From the NCBI GenBank assembly GCA_946800325.1, contig OX326961.1:53115793-53179792 (forward strand): a stretch of DNA of 64,000 nucleotides, read 5' to 3'. Position numbers and translations under genes: made by a program. How positions within the stretch are numbered: position 1 is the stretch's first letter; every line of letters begins with the position of its first letter. The notes under the pieces are model-generated. The model made no database searches, was not told where the DNA came from, and saw only the letters and a program-made list of their open reading frames with translations. Below are positions 1 to 11,827 of this stretch, piece after piece. The DNA is from Luzula sylvatica. Its lineage: Eukaryota; Streptophyta; Magnoliopsida; Poales; Juncaceae.

Positions 1-2162
1 TTCTCGCTTTTATCGTCGAGCTTTCTCCTTGTCTCCGACGGGACATGCGCGTAACATATACAACCAAACACCCTCATGTGTCGAACTGACGGTTTCACGC
101 CACGCCATGCTTCGATAGGAGTCCGATTCATCACCGATCGTGTTGGACTTCGGTTTAGAATATAAAGCGCCGTACCAACAGCTTCTGCCCAAAACGAATT
201 TGGCATACCTTTCTCCTTCAACATCGCACGTGCCATCTCGACTATCGTTCTATTCTTTCTCTCGGCAACGCCATTTTGTTGTGGGGTATAAGCGGCCGTC
301 AACTGCCTACGAATACCGTTATATTCGCAATATCGGTCGAACTCTTTCGAGGTAAACTCACCACCTCTATCACTTCTAAGCGTCTTAATTTTTCGGCCAC
401 TCTCATTTTCAACAAGAGCTTTAAATTTCTTGAAAGTCTCGAACGCCTCTGACTTCTCTTTCAAGAAATAAACCCACATCATCCTCGAATAATCATCAAC
501 AAAGAGAAGAAAATACCAATTTTGCCCTTGCGATGGTGTTTGCATTTTTCCGCATATATCAGTACGAACTAATTCTAGCGGTGCCTTGGCTCTCCATGCT
601 CCACTCGGAAATGATGCTCGGTGTTGCTTCCCTAGAATACACCCTTCACATGTATCCTTCTTTATCTCGATATACGGAAGTCCTCGCACCATTCTTTTTG
701 CTCTTAACAGCTTCAACGCCATATAGTTGAGATGCCCGAATCTCTTGTGGCACAAACCAGAATCACTCGTCACCTCGCTTCGCCATGCTAGTTGCGGAGC
801 ATAACTAATCTCCAACGGAAAATTTCTCGATCGCTCCATATCGACTTTCGCCAACACTTGATTCTTATTGTGCCGATCATAGATCTTGCAGTAGTTATTT
901 TCGAAATGAACGATATAACCGTTCTGAATCAGTTGTCCGACGCTCAAAAAATTCTGCTGCAGATCCGGAACCAGCAATACATCTCGCATAAATTTCGACC
1001 CGTTTTTCGTCTGAAGAGCGATACTCCCCTTTCCTTTGGCTTCAACTAAAGCTCCGTTACCCAAACGAACCTTAGTCTTGTACGAAGTGTCGATATCTCG
1101 AAATATCTCCTCTTTTCTGGTCATGTGATTCGTGCACCCGCTATCCAAATACCATACATCGTCTTTTTCTTCTTTCGTCGTGTGACATGTATAGAACATG
1201 TTTCCTCGATCTTCTTTTTCTTCCGTAAAATTCACTCGGTTACCCGTCTGAGATCGGCAATCCCTCGCAATATGCCCAAATTTCTGGCACTTGAAACACT
1301 GCGTTTTCTTCTTCGACCAGCAGTTCTCCGTAGTATGATTGTTCTTTTTGCAGATAGCGCACCACCGTTTCGAATTATCGGTATTCTGCCACCGTCTTGG
1401 TTTTTCTTCTTGGGGATTCTGGAAATTTCTCTTTGGCCCGTCATTCTTCTGTGCACCACCTTCTTCTTGGTTCTTCGGATAATACCGAGGTTTGAAACTC
1501 ATTTTCGATTGAAAAGCATTTTCAACCGAACTACTCCCTCGTTGTAGTTTTCGCTCTTCATGCGACTCCAACGAGCTCATCAGTTGTTGTACCGTCAGAG
1601 TGGAGAGATCCTTCGACTCCTCAATCGCCGTCACGATATACTCATATTTCTCCGGCAGACTGATCAAGATTTTCTCCACTACCATCTGATCAGTAACATT
1701 TTCTCCATACGTTCGCATCTGGTTTACTATCTCGATAACTCTCGTAAAATACTCCTTTATCGTTTCCGTTTCTTTCATATTCAGATTGTGAAGCTGCCTC
1801 CGCAGCGTCTGCAATTTGACCGCGATCACCTTCGCGGACCCTTGAAATTCTTCTTGAAGGATACTCCATGCCTCTTTCGCCATGGTTGTGCCCATTATTC
1901 GCGAAAACAGGCTTTCGGAAACTCCTTGTTGGATCAAGAACAAAGCTCTGGCATTCTTGACCCGATTCTCCGGCAACGCTTCCTTTTCGGCATCGGTCGG
2001 AGTTTGTCCAGGCATAGGTTTGACATAGCCTGTTTTGACAATCTCCCAGAGACCTTGCGACAACAGTAGCGTCCGCATCTTTATTTTCCATACATCATAA
2101 TGATCACCCGTAAATACGGGTACCATCGACTGCGCCAAACTAGTTCCAACACTTGACGCCAT
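1..2162 (-). CDS. Copia gag-pol polyprotein, N-terminal 720 codons (partial)
   Basis: The frame starts at the ATG at 2162-2160 and stays open to the window edge. I translated it by hand. The N terminus carries the Copia Gag pattern (FTGDHYDVWKIKM, then a UBN2-type region). Two zinc-knuckle-like motifs follow: WCAICKKNNHTTENC, then CFKCQKFGHIARDC. The protease motif is LDSGCTNHM, with the usual D-S-G. GAG-pre-integrase has CHKRFGHLN and CEGCILGKQH. The integrase core has RTDICGKM, VDDYSRMMWV and LRSDRGGEF with AYTPQQNGVAERKNRT, so the expected acidic residues are present. It acts in virus-like particles, making and inserting element cDNA. The intact frame suggests a young or recently functional copy. 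Confidence 0.92.
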   Translation of the reverse strand, partial: MASSVGTSLAQSMVPVFTGDHYDVWKIKMRTLLLSQGLWEIVKTGYVKPMPGQTPTDAEKEALPENRVKNARALFLIQQGVSESLFSRIMGTTMAKEAWSILQEEFQGSAKVIAVKLQTLRRQLHNLNMKETETIKEYFTRVIEIVNQMRTYGENVTDQMVVEKILISLPEKYEYIVTAIEESKDLSTLTVQQLMSSLESHEERKLQRGSSSVENAFQSKMSFKPRYYPKNQEEGGAQKNDGPKRNFQNPQEEKPRRWQNTDNSKRWCAICKKNNHTTENCWSKKKTQCFKCQKFGHIARDCRSQTGNRVNFTEEKEDRGNMFYTCHTTKEEKDDVWYLDSGCTNHMTRKEEIFRDIDTSYKTKVRLGNGALVEAKGKGSIALQTKNGSKFMRDVLLVPDLQQNFLSVGQLIQNGYIVHFENNYCKIYDRHNKNQVLAKVDMERSRNFPLEISYAPQLAWRSEVTSDSGLCHKRFGHLNYMALKLLRAKRMVRGLPYIEIKKDTCEGCILGKQHRASFPSGAWRAKAPLELVRTDICGKMQTPSQGQNWYFLLFVDDYSRMMWVYFLKEKSEAFETFKKFKALVENESGRKIKTLRSDRGGEFTSKEFDRYCEYNGIRRQLTAAYTPQQNGVAERKNRTIVEMARAMLKEKGMPNSFWAEAVGTALYILNRSPTRSVMNRTPIEAWRGVKPSVRHMRVFGCICYAHVPSETRRKLDDKSE

Positions 2163-2198
2163 CAACTATTTCGAAACGCCCGTAATCGAACCTCGGTC

Positions 2199-2210
2199 GC
2201 TCTGATACCA
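2199..2210 (-). other. Primer binding site of Copia-1 (initiator tRNA-Met)
   Basis: On the minus strand this reads TGGTATCAGAGC, the standard complement of the plant initiator tRNA-Met 3' end. It sits 2 bases inside the LTR boundary. Confidence 0.9.
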
Positions 2211-2212
2211 CT

Positions 2213-2648
2213 TGTTGAAATTTGCGCAGCGTTTTAATACTCAAAATACTTATTTTATTAAATAAAACTTACTATTACAAAAAGGCTCTCTTTCACTTTC
2301 TCTCTCTAAATATTTTTCTCACTCTAAGACACTTCCTAGCTCTCACTTTCTCTCTATCTCACGCACTCTCTCTCTCTTTCTATTTCTCTTTCTATTGATA
2401 CACTCTCTCTCTTTAAAATTATCCCTAACTTTCTCTTATTTATACCCATTACAAGTCGGTGGTTACATTATTCTAGAAAATACAAGATCCTACATATTGG
2501 GTACAATGTGGAATACTCTAGTAAAATGGAGTATAATCTTTCAACCGACTTATGTATTTATCATGAACATTCATGAATCATCTCCATTTCATTCTTCTAG
2601 TATAATCTCCATTCTTCATTTAATTAGAAAATGAATTATATTTCAACA
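2213..2648 (-). repeat. 5' LTR of Copia-1
   Basis: The 436-bp LTR has 9-bp inverted termini, TGTTGAAAT and ATTTCAACA. A minus-strand TATAAATA box lies at 2437-2444. It is followed downstream on the minus strand by a long GA-rich (CT-rich on the plus strand) tract, as expected for an LTR promoter and R region. The base pairs beyond 2648 (taaga) should be one copy of the TSD; the partner is outside the window. Confidence 0.85.
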
Positions 2649-3387
2649 TAAGACAGGAGCGAGATAAAATCAAAGTAGAAAGAACAAAATTCAAGTAAAT
2701 AAGTCATTAACACTCTCTCAGCAGCATCGGAAAAAAAACTGAAAAATAGAAAAGAAGAAAATCAGGAAATACCTGTTTCGGCGCATGATTTATCAACAGT
2801 ACCGTTATGGCCTACTCCTCCAGTGCCAGTCGCCTCTTCCTTCTCCTCGGTACCAGTCGTCGCCAAAAGAAGCAGGTGCAGGTATGTTTTTTCGTTAAAT
2901 TTCTGAATTAGATGGAGAAAAATAATCAATTTAGGAGAAAAAGAATCAATTAAGCCTGTTTTGAAAAAGAATCAATTTACATCTAAATTTTTTAAGAAGA
3001 GAAGAACAAACATGTTTTCAAAACGGTTCATAAATGCAGTTCGATCAGACGAGAGCTGGTGTGGTGTCTTAGTCTCTTTCTCCCGTGTGAGCTGGTGTGG
3101 TGCCTTCCTCGCTCTCCTGTGCGATCCGGTGTGGGTGTCTCTCTCGAGCTAACACCATGGATGGCTCTCTCTGCTCGATCTCCAACCTGGTTGGTTCTCT
3201 CTCTTCTCTGCTCGATCTCCAAAAGACATGATTTGCAGATGTCACATGATTCTTCATTCTAAGGAAGTATGGTTTTTTTTTTGCTTTTTTGACTAAGTTT
3301 GTTTCTCTTTTTGCTTTTTTGACTAAGTTGCTATTTTCTTTACATGAATTGAACGGTAAAAAATAAAAAGTAAATCAAATCCATTGA
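2649..3387. other. Intergenic, no gene recognised; CT-rich imperfect repeats
   Basis: No convincing gene. 3050-3225 is a CT/GT-rich patch with repeated gagctggtgtgg-like phrases that opens short ORFs on both strands. 3268-3335 is an imperfect duplication of a T-rich phrase ending in tgactaagtt. The patch at 2780-2880 is richer in GC and could be a captured exon, but nothing in its translation is recognisable. Confidence 0.4.
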
Positions 3388-5126
3388 TAATAAAAAAGCT
3401 ACGTGGCCTCTTGAATGCACTTCCATTGTCTATTTAACAGGAGAGGTTGTTTGATTTGAGGGATTTTGTGGGAGATGTACTCAGGAATCCTGGATTTGGT
3501 CGAAATCCTTTGTTTGATTTATAGATGTATTGTATTTGAGCTGTGAAATTCCTGGATTTTGTTATACAACAAATTTTTCTGTATTACACAGGGAGAGCTG
3601 GGGGTCCTGTATTCATCTAAACGCTCATTTAATTATTCTCCTCTCTCAACTTAGCTCCTCTCCTCCAAAGTGTTTGCCTCCCTTCCATCACTGGACCCTC
3701 ACAAGCACTTCGCCAGAGAACTCATTACTGGTTGCTTGCTCCTCTATTTACCTCCGCCTCTTGAAGAACATTCACTACTTGCCTCTTTGCCGAAGATTCA
3801 GGCCAGATTGTAGTTCGATCTTGCCAACTCGATTTGTACTCGCCAAACAACTCGCTGAAGTATCTACCTCTTGAAGCGTCCGTTTCGCATCTCCTCGATT
3901 TGTAATCAACCAAAGCACCTTTGTTTGCTATTTCAAGGTGATTTTCTAATTAGTGTCTTAATTAGTATTTATATATGTAATTAGTATTGAATATTTTTTT
4001 TCTGTTGCAATTAGTGTTTCAGTTATGATTAAATGGTAGACCATTAGAGTTAATTCGTGTCGATTAAGATTCAATTATTGTGTCAATTAGGGTTAATTCG
4101 TGTCAATTAAGATTCAATTATTCTGTCAATTAGGGTTAATTCGTGTCAATTAGGGTTAATTCGTGTCGATTAGGATTAAAAAAATACCAATTAGAATTCA
4201 ATTTGTGTTTTAATTAGTGTCGTACCAAAGTTCCGACCTTTAACTATAGTCTTTATTGCAGAAATAATGTTTGCTATTAATATTTTAAGATTTTTCGAGG
4301 TTAGAAGTGATTAAAGACTAATTATTAGAAATGCAAGGGTTTAAATGATAATTACTATAAATTCTCATCGAATTTCTCAATATTGTTTTAGTCAAGATAG
4401 TAACGAGAATGTACCACCTATATTTTCGTTTTCTCAAGTAATTTTTGAAAAGGAAATAAAAGTAACATGGTTGATACTACAATGGTACAATTGGTAGCGA
4501 AATATAATCCAGCACTTATAACTTGTTTAATACTTAATTTTCTTAATATAATCTTGAAATAATTTCAGATGGTGTACATTGGAGTTGGTATTTGTAAGCA
4601 ACTTAATTTTGATGGGAGTGTGCTTGAAATAATTTCAGATCGTGTGATTTTTTTGCGGAGAATGGAGCTTTTCTTTTCTAATTTGTAGGGAAATAATTCT
4701 TGTTTTGTTTTAAGTTATGATATTTGTTAGCTTACATTAATTGAGTATTTGAGTGTATAACCGAGCAAATTTGTATGTTTATATTCATACTATTATTTCA
4801 TTAATTCAATCTTCTAATTAAGTCGTGTGACAATTTGAAGCATAATTATTAGTTGTATTCTCAAATCTAAATAATATATTCATATGGCAAAAAGACTAAT
4901 ATGCTAAATGCTAAATTTTGTACAAAACAAACAATGGATTCCTAAATCCAGGATTTCCAATCCATCAAATCAAACAAACATATTGTATTTGTAAAATACA
5001 TGTATTTCATATACATGTACTTTTAAATACATGTATCTTAGAAATACATCAAATCAAACATGCCAGGTAATAAAAGAGCTATGTGGCCTCTTGAATGCAC
5101 TTCTATTGTCTATTTAATAGGAGAGG
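3388..5126. repeat. 1.6-kb segment with degenerate inverted ends, flanked by ~58-bp direct repeats
   Basis: A phrase containing acgtggcctcttgaatgcac occurs at about 3388-3446 and again, slightly changed, at about 5067-5126. Between the two copies, the ends are loosely inverted. The left end begins tgtttgatttgaggga. The right end has several atcaaatcaaac phrases and tandem tacatgta words. The same style of end recurs at 58,200-58,345. This may be a non-autonomous DNA transposon or a rearranged pair of MITEs. The interior (3530-3913) has short ORFs that I do not recognise. Confidence 0.4.
4019..4185. repeat. Short minisatellite
   Basis: Head-to-tail variants of a roughly 20-30-bp unit containing ttaattcgtgtcaattaggg, at least five copies with interspersed diverged forms. 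Confidence 0.7.
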
Positions 5127-5210
5127 TAAATTTGATTTGATTTAACTATATAAAGAAAATAATATTATTATTGATTTAACAATTATATATAATTTGATTA
5201 TTTATATGTT

Positions 5211-5243
5211 AAATCCGCCGCGAAACGTGGATAATTCTTCTAG
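5211..5243 (+). mobile_element. Helitron 3' terminus (plus strand)
   Basis: A GC-rich imperfect hairpin (about 5216-5230) is followed at a short distance by ATTCTTCTAG and then T. That is the Helitron 3' signature: subterminal hairpin, CTRR end, insertion before T. The last bases match the Helitron ending at 44,504. The 5' end was not found, so only the terminus is called. Confidence 0.6.
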
Positions 5244-6135
5244 TTCATATAAATTGGTCATCATTCCAAAATATGAATATCTAGGATTGCATTTCATCTC
5301 CTCTAGACAGTACTTGTGCATTTCATCTATTAAAATCGAGTTCGGATTATGCCCAAAGGGTTTGGACAAGAATTCGTCCAAAACTTTTTGTAATTATAAA
5401 ATTTTAACATAATTTTAATTGAGTTTTTATCATATTCTAAAGCATAAAACAAAATTATATGAATGATTTAATTTTCATAACAAAAATAAACAATTTAGTA
5501 TGATTTTTGTTAATAATCATGATTTTTTGTAATTTCAAACTAATACAAGGATTTTAGTATAATTTTTTTTAGAAATTATTGATTATCATATGGTTGAGAA
5601 CGGATTTTGGACGGATTCTTGTCCAAATTTTTTTGGGCATAACCCGAACCCATTAAATACATCCATTTTGAGTTGTTCCCACTGCCTCGAATACTTTCAT
5701 AAGACGAGTAGGATGACGGCGAGATCGAGAGCTTTTGGATCAGGCGCGGTCGCGACATGATAAAAATCTGGGCGTATCTCCTCCCAATTTGGAGGCGTAA
5801 ATTTGGCCCAGGATAATATTTTTTTAATAAGTTCTTCTTCCATACATCAATTTTTTTCTATCATTGATTAATAAAAAAGTATTTTGGGAAAGTTCCTCCA
5901 GTCTTTTTTCTTTAATTATTTCTCTATTTCCAATACAACAAATCATTATTCCTCCGTCATTCCAAGAAATTTAATTGGCACGAAATATTTGCTTCTGATA
6001 TGGCCATTTATTAAATTTTAATTTAATATGTATTATTTGATTAACATTTACACATTGAACAAATTTTCAAATAGTTAATTATATCCTTAAATGATATATT
6101 GACATATAATACAATGTATTTAAGTCTCGATTACA
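5244..6135. repeat. Duplicated segment, first copy (partner 57,480-58,035)
   Basis: From the phrase ccaaaatatgaatatctagg onwards this segment runs colinear with 57,480-58,035, and in part with 51,470-51,590. It is the distal flank of the duplicated GRAS block. A MITE at 5338-5651 interrupts this copy only. No gene is seen in it. Confidence 0.8.
5338..5651. mobile_element. MITE, 314 bp, long terminal inverted repeats
   Basis: The termini, gagttcggattatgccc on the left and the complement of gggttcgggttatgccc on the right, extend into inverted repeats of about 45 bp that include ttggacaagaat and cgtccaaaa. Flanking 9-mers attaaaatc and attaaatac look like an imperfect TSD. The paralogous segment near 57,540-57,550 lacks the element, which gives an empty site. 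Mutator-like by TSD length, but without coding capacity. Confidence 0.75.
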
Positions 6136-9100
6136 TATACAAAATAAGTAGACCAAATACATTTTACATCAAAAATAATTTATTTACATTAAAAAAACTA
6201 TGGGAATAATTAAAGGGATGTTGCATACAATCGAACACCCAAATTAATTATTTTTTTGAAATTTATAAGAAACTTTCTGGCTTCGTTTTGTAAGAATTTT
6301 TTATTATAATAGAATTTTATTCATTCCGTGAGTTATGTGTACTACAAATTATCAAATTTTAATATTGTTAATTTTTTTAGAACACTAATGTTGATTTATT
6401 CCATGAAAATGAAGTTTCTATTAAATATTTGGCATATACAAATTATGATTTGCACTATATTCTTTACAAATATTATGTATTTGCGAAAATGTTCACAAAT
6501 ACTTTAAAAATTTAATATAATCTCTCTAAATAATTATTTAATCCCAAACTTTTATTTATTTTTGAACAGTGTCCTATTTCCATGTCATTAGAGTCATTTC
6601 AAATTAGGAGTCAGCAAAACGTGAGGATTATTTGAAATCCGAACCGAACCGATCAAATTCGATTTAATCGGTTCGTTTTTTTTTATTTATTTGGTTCGGT
6701 TCGGTTCGGTTCGATTTTCATTAAGTGCTCAAATATCATTTTAATGTCAAATTTGTTATTTTTAGTGCTCAAATGCCATTTACTATCAATATACTTTTTA
6801 ATATTTTGTATCCTTTTCAATTTCAATATATCATTTTTGGTATCAATATATCATTTGCAACAATAACATGTTATTTTTTGGGTTAGGATAAAATTTGAGG
6901 TATACATATACGATTTTGTATTATTATACAATTTTTTTGGGTTAATATATAATTTTAATTGTTAATACATGTTAAATATATATCGTTTCTAATGTTAATA
7001 TACAATTTTAGTTCCGCTACGATATTTACAATCGTAATATAAAACTAAAATTAGCACATATAAATATATATAAGATATATGAAAATAAAATAAATATATA
7101 AAACATACAAAATTGGCATAATGAGTCGTTAACTTTTACGTGAAGATTTCAAATAGTCTATGTTATCTGGTGTTAATGGACCCGATAATGATACTAAAGC
7201 AAATGTGGCACTAAAAATATACACATGCACGCATATTGACGCAATAAAATGATATATGAACATTGAAATAACAATTTGACACGATGTTTTAAATTGCAAT
7301 ATTACCGTAATTCCTATGATAAGCTCAAAATGTTATATATAATATTTTTTTGGTTAATTTTCTAATTAATTCTTATAAAATCAAAATATTTTATCTTTAA
7401 GTATTTACAATGTTACATCTAAAATTTCTGCTCTCATTAAATTTGTAACATTTGGAAGCCTACATATAGTGCCACGCTCATGTCTATCCTACCGTCAAAC
7501 CTTAGCCCACTTACCGCCTCTCTCTCCCTTCTTTTTCAGCGTCCATCTCTCTCTTCTCTCTTCTACTTCCCGCCTTCTCTCTCCCGTGTGGGACCCCTTG
7601 ACGGAGAAGCCTCCGCCATCGCCTTTCACCATGCTAAATCCCGTTCCTCCACACCTATCTATGAGCTCTGACTTCTGAGGTCGCTACCTCCATTTTCTCT
7701 TCGAAGAGGGACAAATAGAGACTGAGTACAACCGTTCTCTTTTCTCTTCGCACTTCAGGTCCTCGGCAGAATGAGAACCACGAGAAGAGATGAGCTTCAC
7801 AGCCACACCTCGATCAGTTTGCCGGAAGCAGAATACAGGTTGGACGCTGGAGGATGCGGTAGAATAGAGACTGGTTAATTTCAATGAGGGCTGGGAGGGT
7901 TTAGTGACTCTAAGAGATTCGAGTGTTGAAGGTTACTTCTTTTTTATTCCTTTTTTATTTAGATGCTCAATTTGTTCTTCTTCTTTTGCTAATTGCGCAT
8001 TTGCCGATAATTTCTGTCATTGATAGATAGTTTGGGAGCTGCGAGGTCTCTGGTGAAGTTTTATATTGGGCTAATATCACTGTAAGTATTTTATCCTGAG
8101 TTGAAATCGTTAGTTCTATCCTTCTTTTTTATGTCCATGGACATTTCTTCATGATAATCTTGTCTATATAGTATGTAGCTCCAAAAAAAAACTTAGATGA
8201 GACTCATTAATCAACTCCAATTAAATATGCTATGTACTATGTAGGTTGCTGGTATGTAGGTTCATATTTAGTGATTAATGAAATTATTCTCCACTTTTAT
8301 ATGCTTTGAATTTGATTATGAATCAGAAATTCAGTCGAATCGGTGGACATTGCTCTTCATAAGCGATCCGGACTCCAACAACAGGTCCGCATTTTCAGGC
8401 GAGTAAATTCAACACTCGAATTAACAAATAGAGAAATGATATTTTAATGTTTAATAAATCTTTAATCCTACATGTATTATATAGGTTATAGAAACACCAA
8501 ATAAGACAATGTGCCAGTATTAAGTATTAAGACAGTTGCGAAATCAGCAGACTCATCTTGGGAACATGTGTGTCAGCTCCGCATTAGGTATTTTTATGAC
8601 GTATACATCTCTTTAAATACTGAATTTTTTTGGGTATTTCGTCACTTTTTGATCTCTAATTAAAAATGCATCAGTTTTCCCTAATTTCTAACTACATTTA
8701 CTAACCTTCAATTTCATCTCTCAATGAGGTCTCTCCCTATGTTTTAATATATACGATTTTTTTTTTCATAAAAATCTTGAAATTTGTCTAAATTAAAAAA
8801 GAAGCCGTACATTGTGCAAAATTAAAAATAGAACCCCTTATTATCAAGTAAATTGCAAGAAATGCTGACTTTGTACTTTAGATTGCGTGAATTGATTGAA
8901 TGCACATTTTCTATTTGTTGACTTTTTGACTTTCTTAGTCACTGTCCAGATACCTAATTTGGTAATATCCTTTTATCTTTATTTTTTCTTTGTTTGAAAA
9001 GTTCAAATTATTGAAAACTCAATTCATTAATATTAAAAGAAATTTAAATAGCCTAATAAAAATCCAATTCAAGATATTTCATTTATTTGTATTGTGTTTT

Positions 9101-11236
9101 AGGTACCGCGGGGTTTATTGAAATGAAGATGTGGTGATACAAATTTTGCATGACGAAATCTTTCTCCAGAAATTTATATCATGAGGTTTTATATTTTACC
9201 TATTCTTATCTCGGTTTTATCTTTTTTTATGTCGCAAAATTTTTTATTTTCATTTAAACATATTCTTATCTCATTGAAAGAAAAACCTATTTAAAATTTG
9301 CATTTAAACCTTTTTTCTTGTATGATTCATAAACATGTGAACATTTTTTTTGGCTATGGAAAAAATATATGATTTAGGAGTCTCTAGCCATACTTGATGA
9401 AGAAATAAGTCTTGTTATGTTCTCTTTTCACCTGCCAATTCATATAACAACTACTTGCTTTCATGTATTGCTTGAATCCATATTTTATTAACATGAACAC
9501 ACATGTCCGGTCCTGAATTTTCGAAGGCCTTTGACGATTTTTTTCACTAAGCATTTTGATGTTATAATTCCACTTTCAACATAATAATTAATCATCTCCT
9601 TCCATAACTTTTGAGTGCTAATTACATAATTTCAATCATTCATTCCAAACTGCTAGTACCTATTCAATCCCACATGATAATTAAAAAAAGAATACAACAT
9701 AAACAATTATTGGAGTAACGCCATTGATTGGAATCGTACCGGTTAATTAATTCAAACTCAAATCGACATTGCTGCAAATTGGAACAAAAAACACCTCAAT
9801 TCTTGCGAAACTGACATATTAGAACGGAAAAATGTGAATAAAGTGTTGAAAGTCCTCTCTTCGCAATTCTAAAAAATACAAGGACCTTTCTGAAAATTTC
9901 TCAACAAAAGCATAAGGGGAGAATTTAATCACGTCTAGTGGATCTACTCTAATCTAATATTTAGATTTTAGACATTACGAGTATTGTAAAAGTACAAAGT
10001 AGCCCTCGTGCTTGTGCTAATTCTCCATTTTTGTGCGCAATTGTTTTGCTCAATGATGCCCGATATTATGGCCACTCCATGGGCCGTGCTACAATCCAAA
10101 AAACATACAAATAAATCAAAAACACATAAACAAAAATGATCCATTTGGATTCGAGTATTTTGACTAATTACGAATTTTTTTTAAGAATTAGTAACTGAAA
10201 ATGATAATAATCAAGGTTAAATTTCACATTCTCTAATATCATCTATCTTAATTTAATTTAATTACCTTACATGCTATAATCAGTTAGTCTTGGTTCTAAA
10301 TGAAAGATCCAATCTCCAAATTTCTCTCCAAAGATCAAATCTTCAAATTTCTCAATTCTCTTAAGCTAAATGAAAGACGCACACAAACAACAAACACACA
10401 AACAAAAATGATAAATCAGTGTCAAAATACATAAATGCATTCTCAAATCAAAATTAGTAATCGTAGTACCTTGAAACAAAAATAATTAGTGGTAAAATCG
10501 ATTCTCCTTCACCTTCTATCACTGCAAGCTAAGGCTCGCGGAAGTGGAGAGAGGGCCAACAAAACCCTAGATCCAATATCGCTGCCTCTCTTTCTACCGG
10601 TAATGTTGCCTCTCTTCCTCCTTACTACTACCGTCTCTCTAACCATGCTTATCTTGTCCTTGCTACTGCCGCCTCTCGTCTAGGACAGGCTCGTTGTCTT
10701 TTTCTCTCATATTATCTCATTTGTTTCTCTTTCTATAGTTGGACCGAAATTGAGCTTTCATCTGTATATAGGTAAAATATTTTGTTTGGAGGCCTACTAA
10801 TTTGGAAGGCGTGTGACATTTGCCAACCCAGCCAATGAACAGGATCGGGCCCGCATGAACAGAAGAGTTTTTGTAGTTGACGCAAAAAAGATTAAAAAGA
10901 TGATGATTCAAAGTATGTAGATCGTTACTTTTTAATTTTGTCACTTCCATTGAAAATAAGAAAGAAAATCCTTACCTCATAGTCAATTTGTACTACATAA
11001 TGTAATATGCCATATGCTCTTGTAGTATATATGTCATTTCCAAACAAAAAAAACCTCGCCATATTTTATGTGTTATATGCCATAATATGTTGCTTTGTAA
11101 ACAACAGATAATGTGTTCATACTTGAATTTTTTATTTTTACCATCTCAAGTTAGTGTTTATTATGATTAGCAAGAAAATAAATAATATATAAAACGAAAC
11201 AATATATATTAAAACAATAACTAGATGAAAAAGTCA
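6136..11236. other. 5-kb gene-poor AT-rich region
   Basis: No gene is supported. Features seen: (1) 6636-6716, an inverted arrangement of ggttcg repeats; (2) 7455-7915, a GC/CT-rich patch opening short ORFs on both strands; (3) 8310-8400, a moderately GC-rich patch; (4) 10,489-10,690, another CT-rich patch with a hydrophobic 64-codon ORF of low complexity. These GC-rich islands sit upstream of a Helitron 3' end at 11,263 and might be captured gene pieces, but no family is recognisable. Confidence 0.4.
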
Positions 11237-11263
11237 GCCGCGGAACGCGGGCAAGATTTCTAG
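11237..11263 (+). mobile_element. Helitron 3' terminus (plus strand)
   Basis: Hairpin CCGCG-gaa-CGCGG, then about 10 bases, then TTTCTAG followed by T. The 5' end is not identified, so the extent of the element to the left is unknown. Confidence 0.65.
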
Positions 11264-11557
11264 TAACACAAAATGGAGCAACAATTGATACGTACCTCGC
11301 ATTATCTGCAACCAATGGATCTAAAACACATTATCAAGAAGTTTTGTAATTGAGATAAGTAGAGGGTTATTTATGCTGATTTGAGGTTAATTTTAGCGAA
11401 TCGAGTTCATTTTTTGTTAATTTCAATTTATTTTAAATTTATTGTGCAGGGCCTTGAGCAAGTATTGAAAAAAAATAAGGCTTATATGGCAATTAGGGCA
11501 TTGTCTAGTGCCAAAATGTGAATGTCGTCGACATGGCAAGTGTCATTTTAGTAGCTA

Positions 11558-11587
11558 CTAGCAATAACCCGCGCAACAATTGTGCGG
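11558..11587 (-). mobile_element. Helitron 3' terminus (minus strand)
   Basis: On the minus strand a 9-bp-arm hairpin (CCCGCACAA and TTGCGCGGG, one mismatch) is followed by TTATTG and CTAG, with T as the next base. The body of the element extends to the right from here. Its 5' end is not recognised, and 11,588-12,960 has no gene. Confidence 0.65.
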
Positions 11588-11827
11588 GACTTCATATTTT
11601 TTTTTTTATCTTTTTTGTATAATTTGTTTAAATAGAATTTGCACGGGTACGTTTAAACTCAATTATATAATCATGATATGTTTGCAAATATATTAATGTC
11701 AATAAATGCAGTATAACTAATAAAGGTTCATGAAATTTGCCTAACATACATATATGCATCATAATTAATAAGGATCCATGAAATTGGTCCATCATTATAA
11801 AAATCAAACAAAATAAATAAAACATAA

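Larger units (their letters stand above)
1..2648 (-). mobile_element. Copia LTR retrotransposon (Copia-1), 5' part, cut by window start
   Basis: Minus-strand Ty1/Copia element. Reading leftwards from 2648 it shows a 436-bp 5' LTR, a 2-bp spacer, an initiator-tRNA-Met primer binding site, a short leader, and a gag-pol frame that is still open at base 1. The domain order seen is Gag, CCHC knuckles, protease, GAG-pre-integrase and integrase core, which is the Copia order. Reverse transcriptase, RNase H and the 3' LTR lie outside the window, so the TSD and LTR-pair age cannot be judged. The visible coding part has no frameshift or stop, unlike the second Copia at 27-42 kb, to which its Gag is clearly related. 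Confidence 0.93.

Noticed and set aside
1125..1547. 140-codon plus-strand ORF and other short ORFs at 1-2.1 kb
   Set aside because: They are shadows of the open Copia-1 gag-pol frame on the minus strand, which runs off the window edge.
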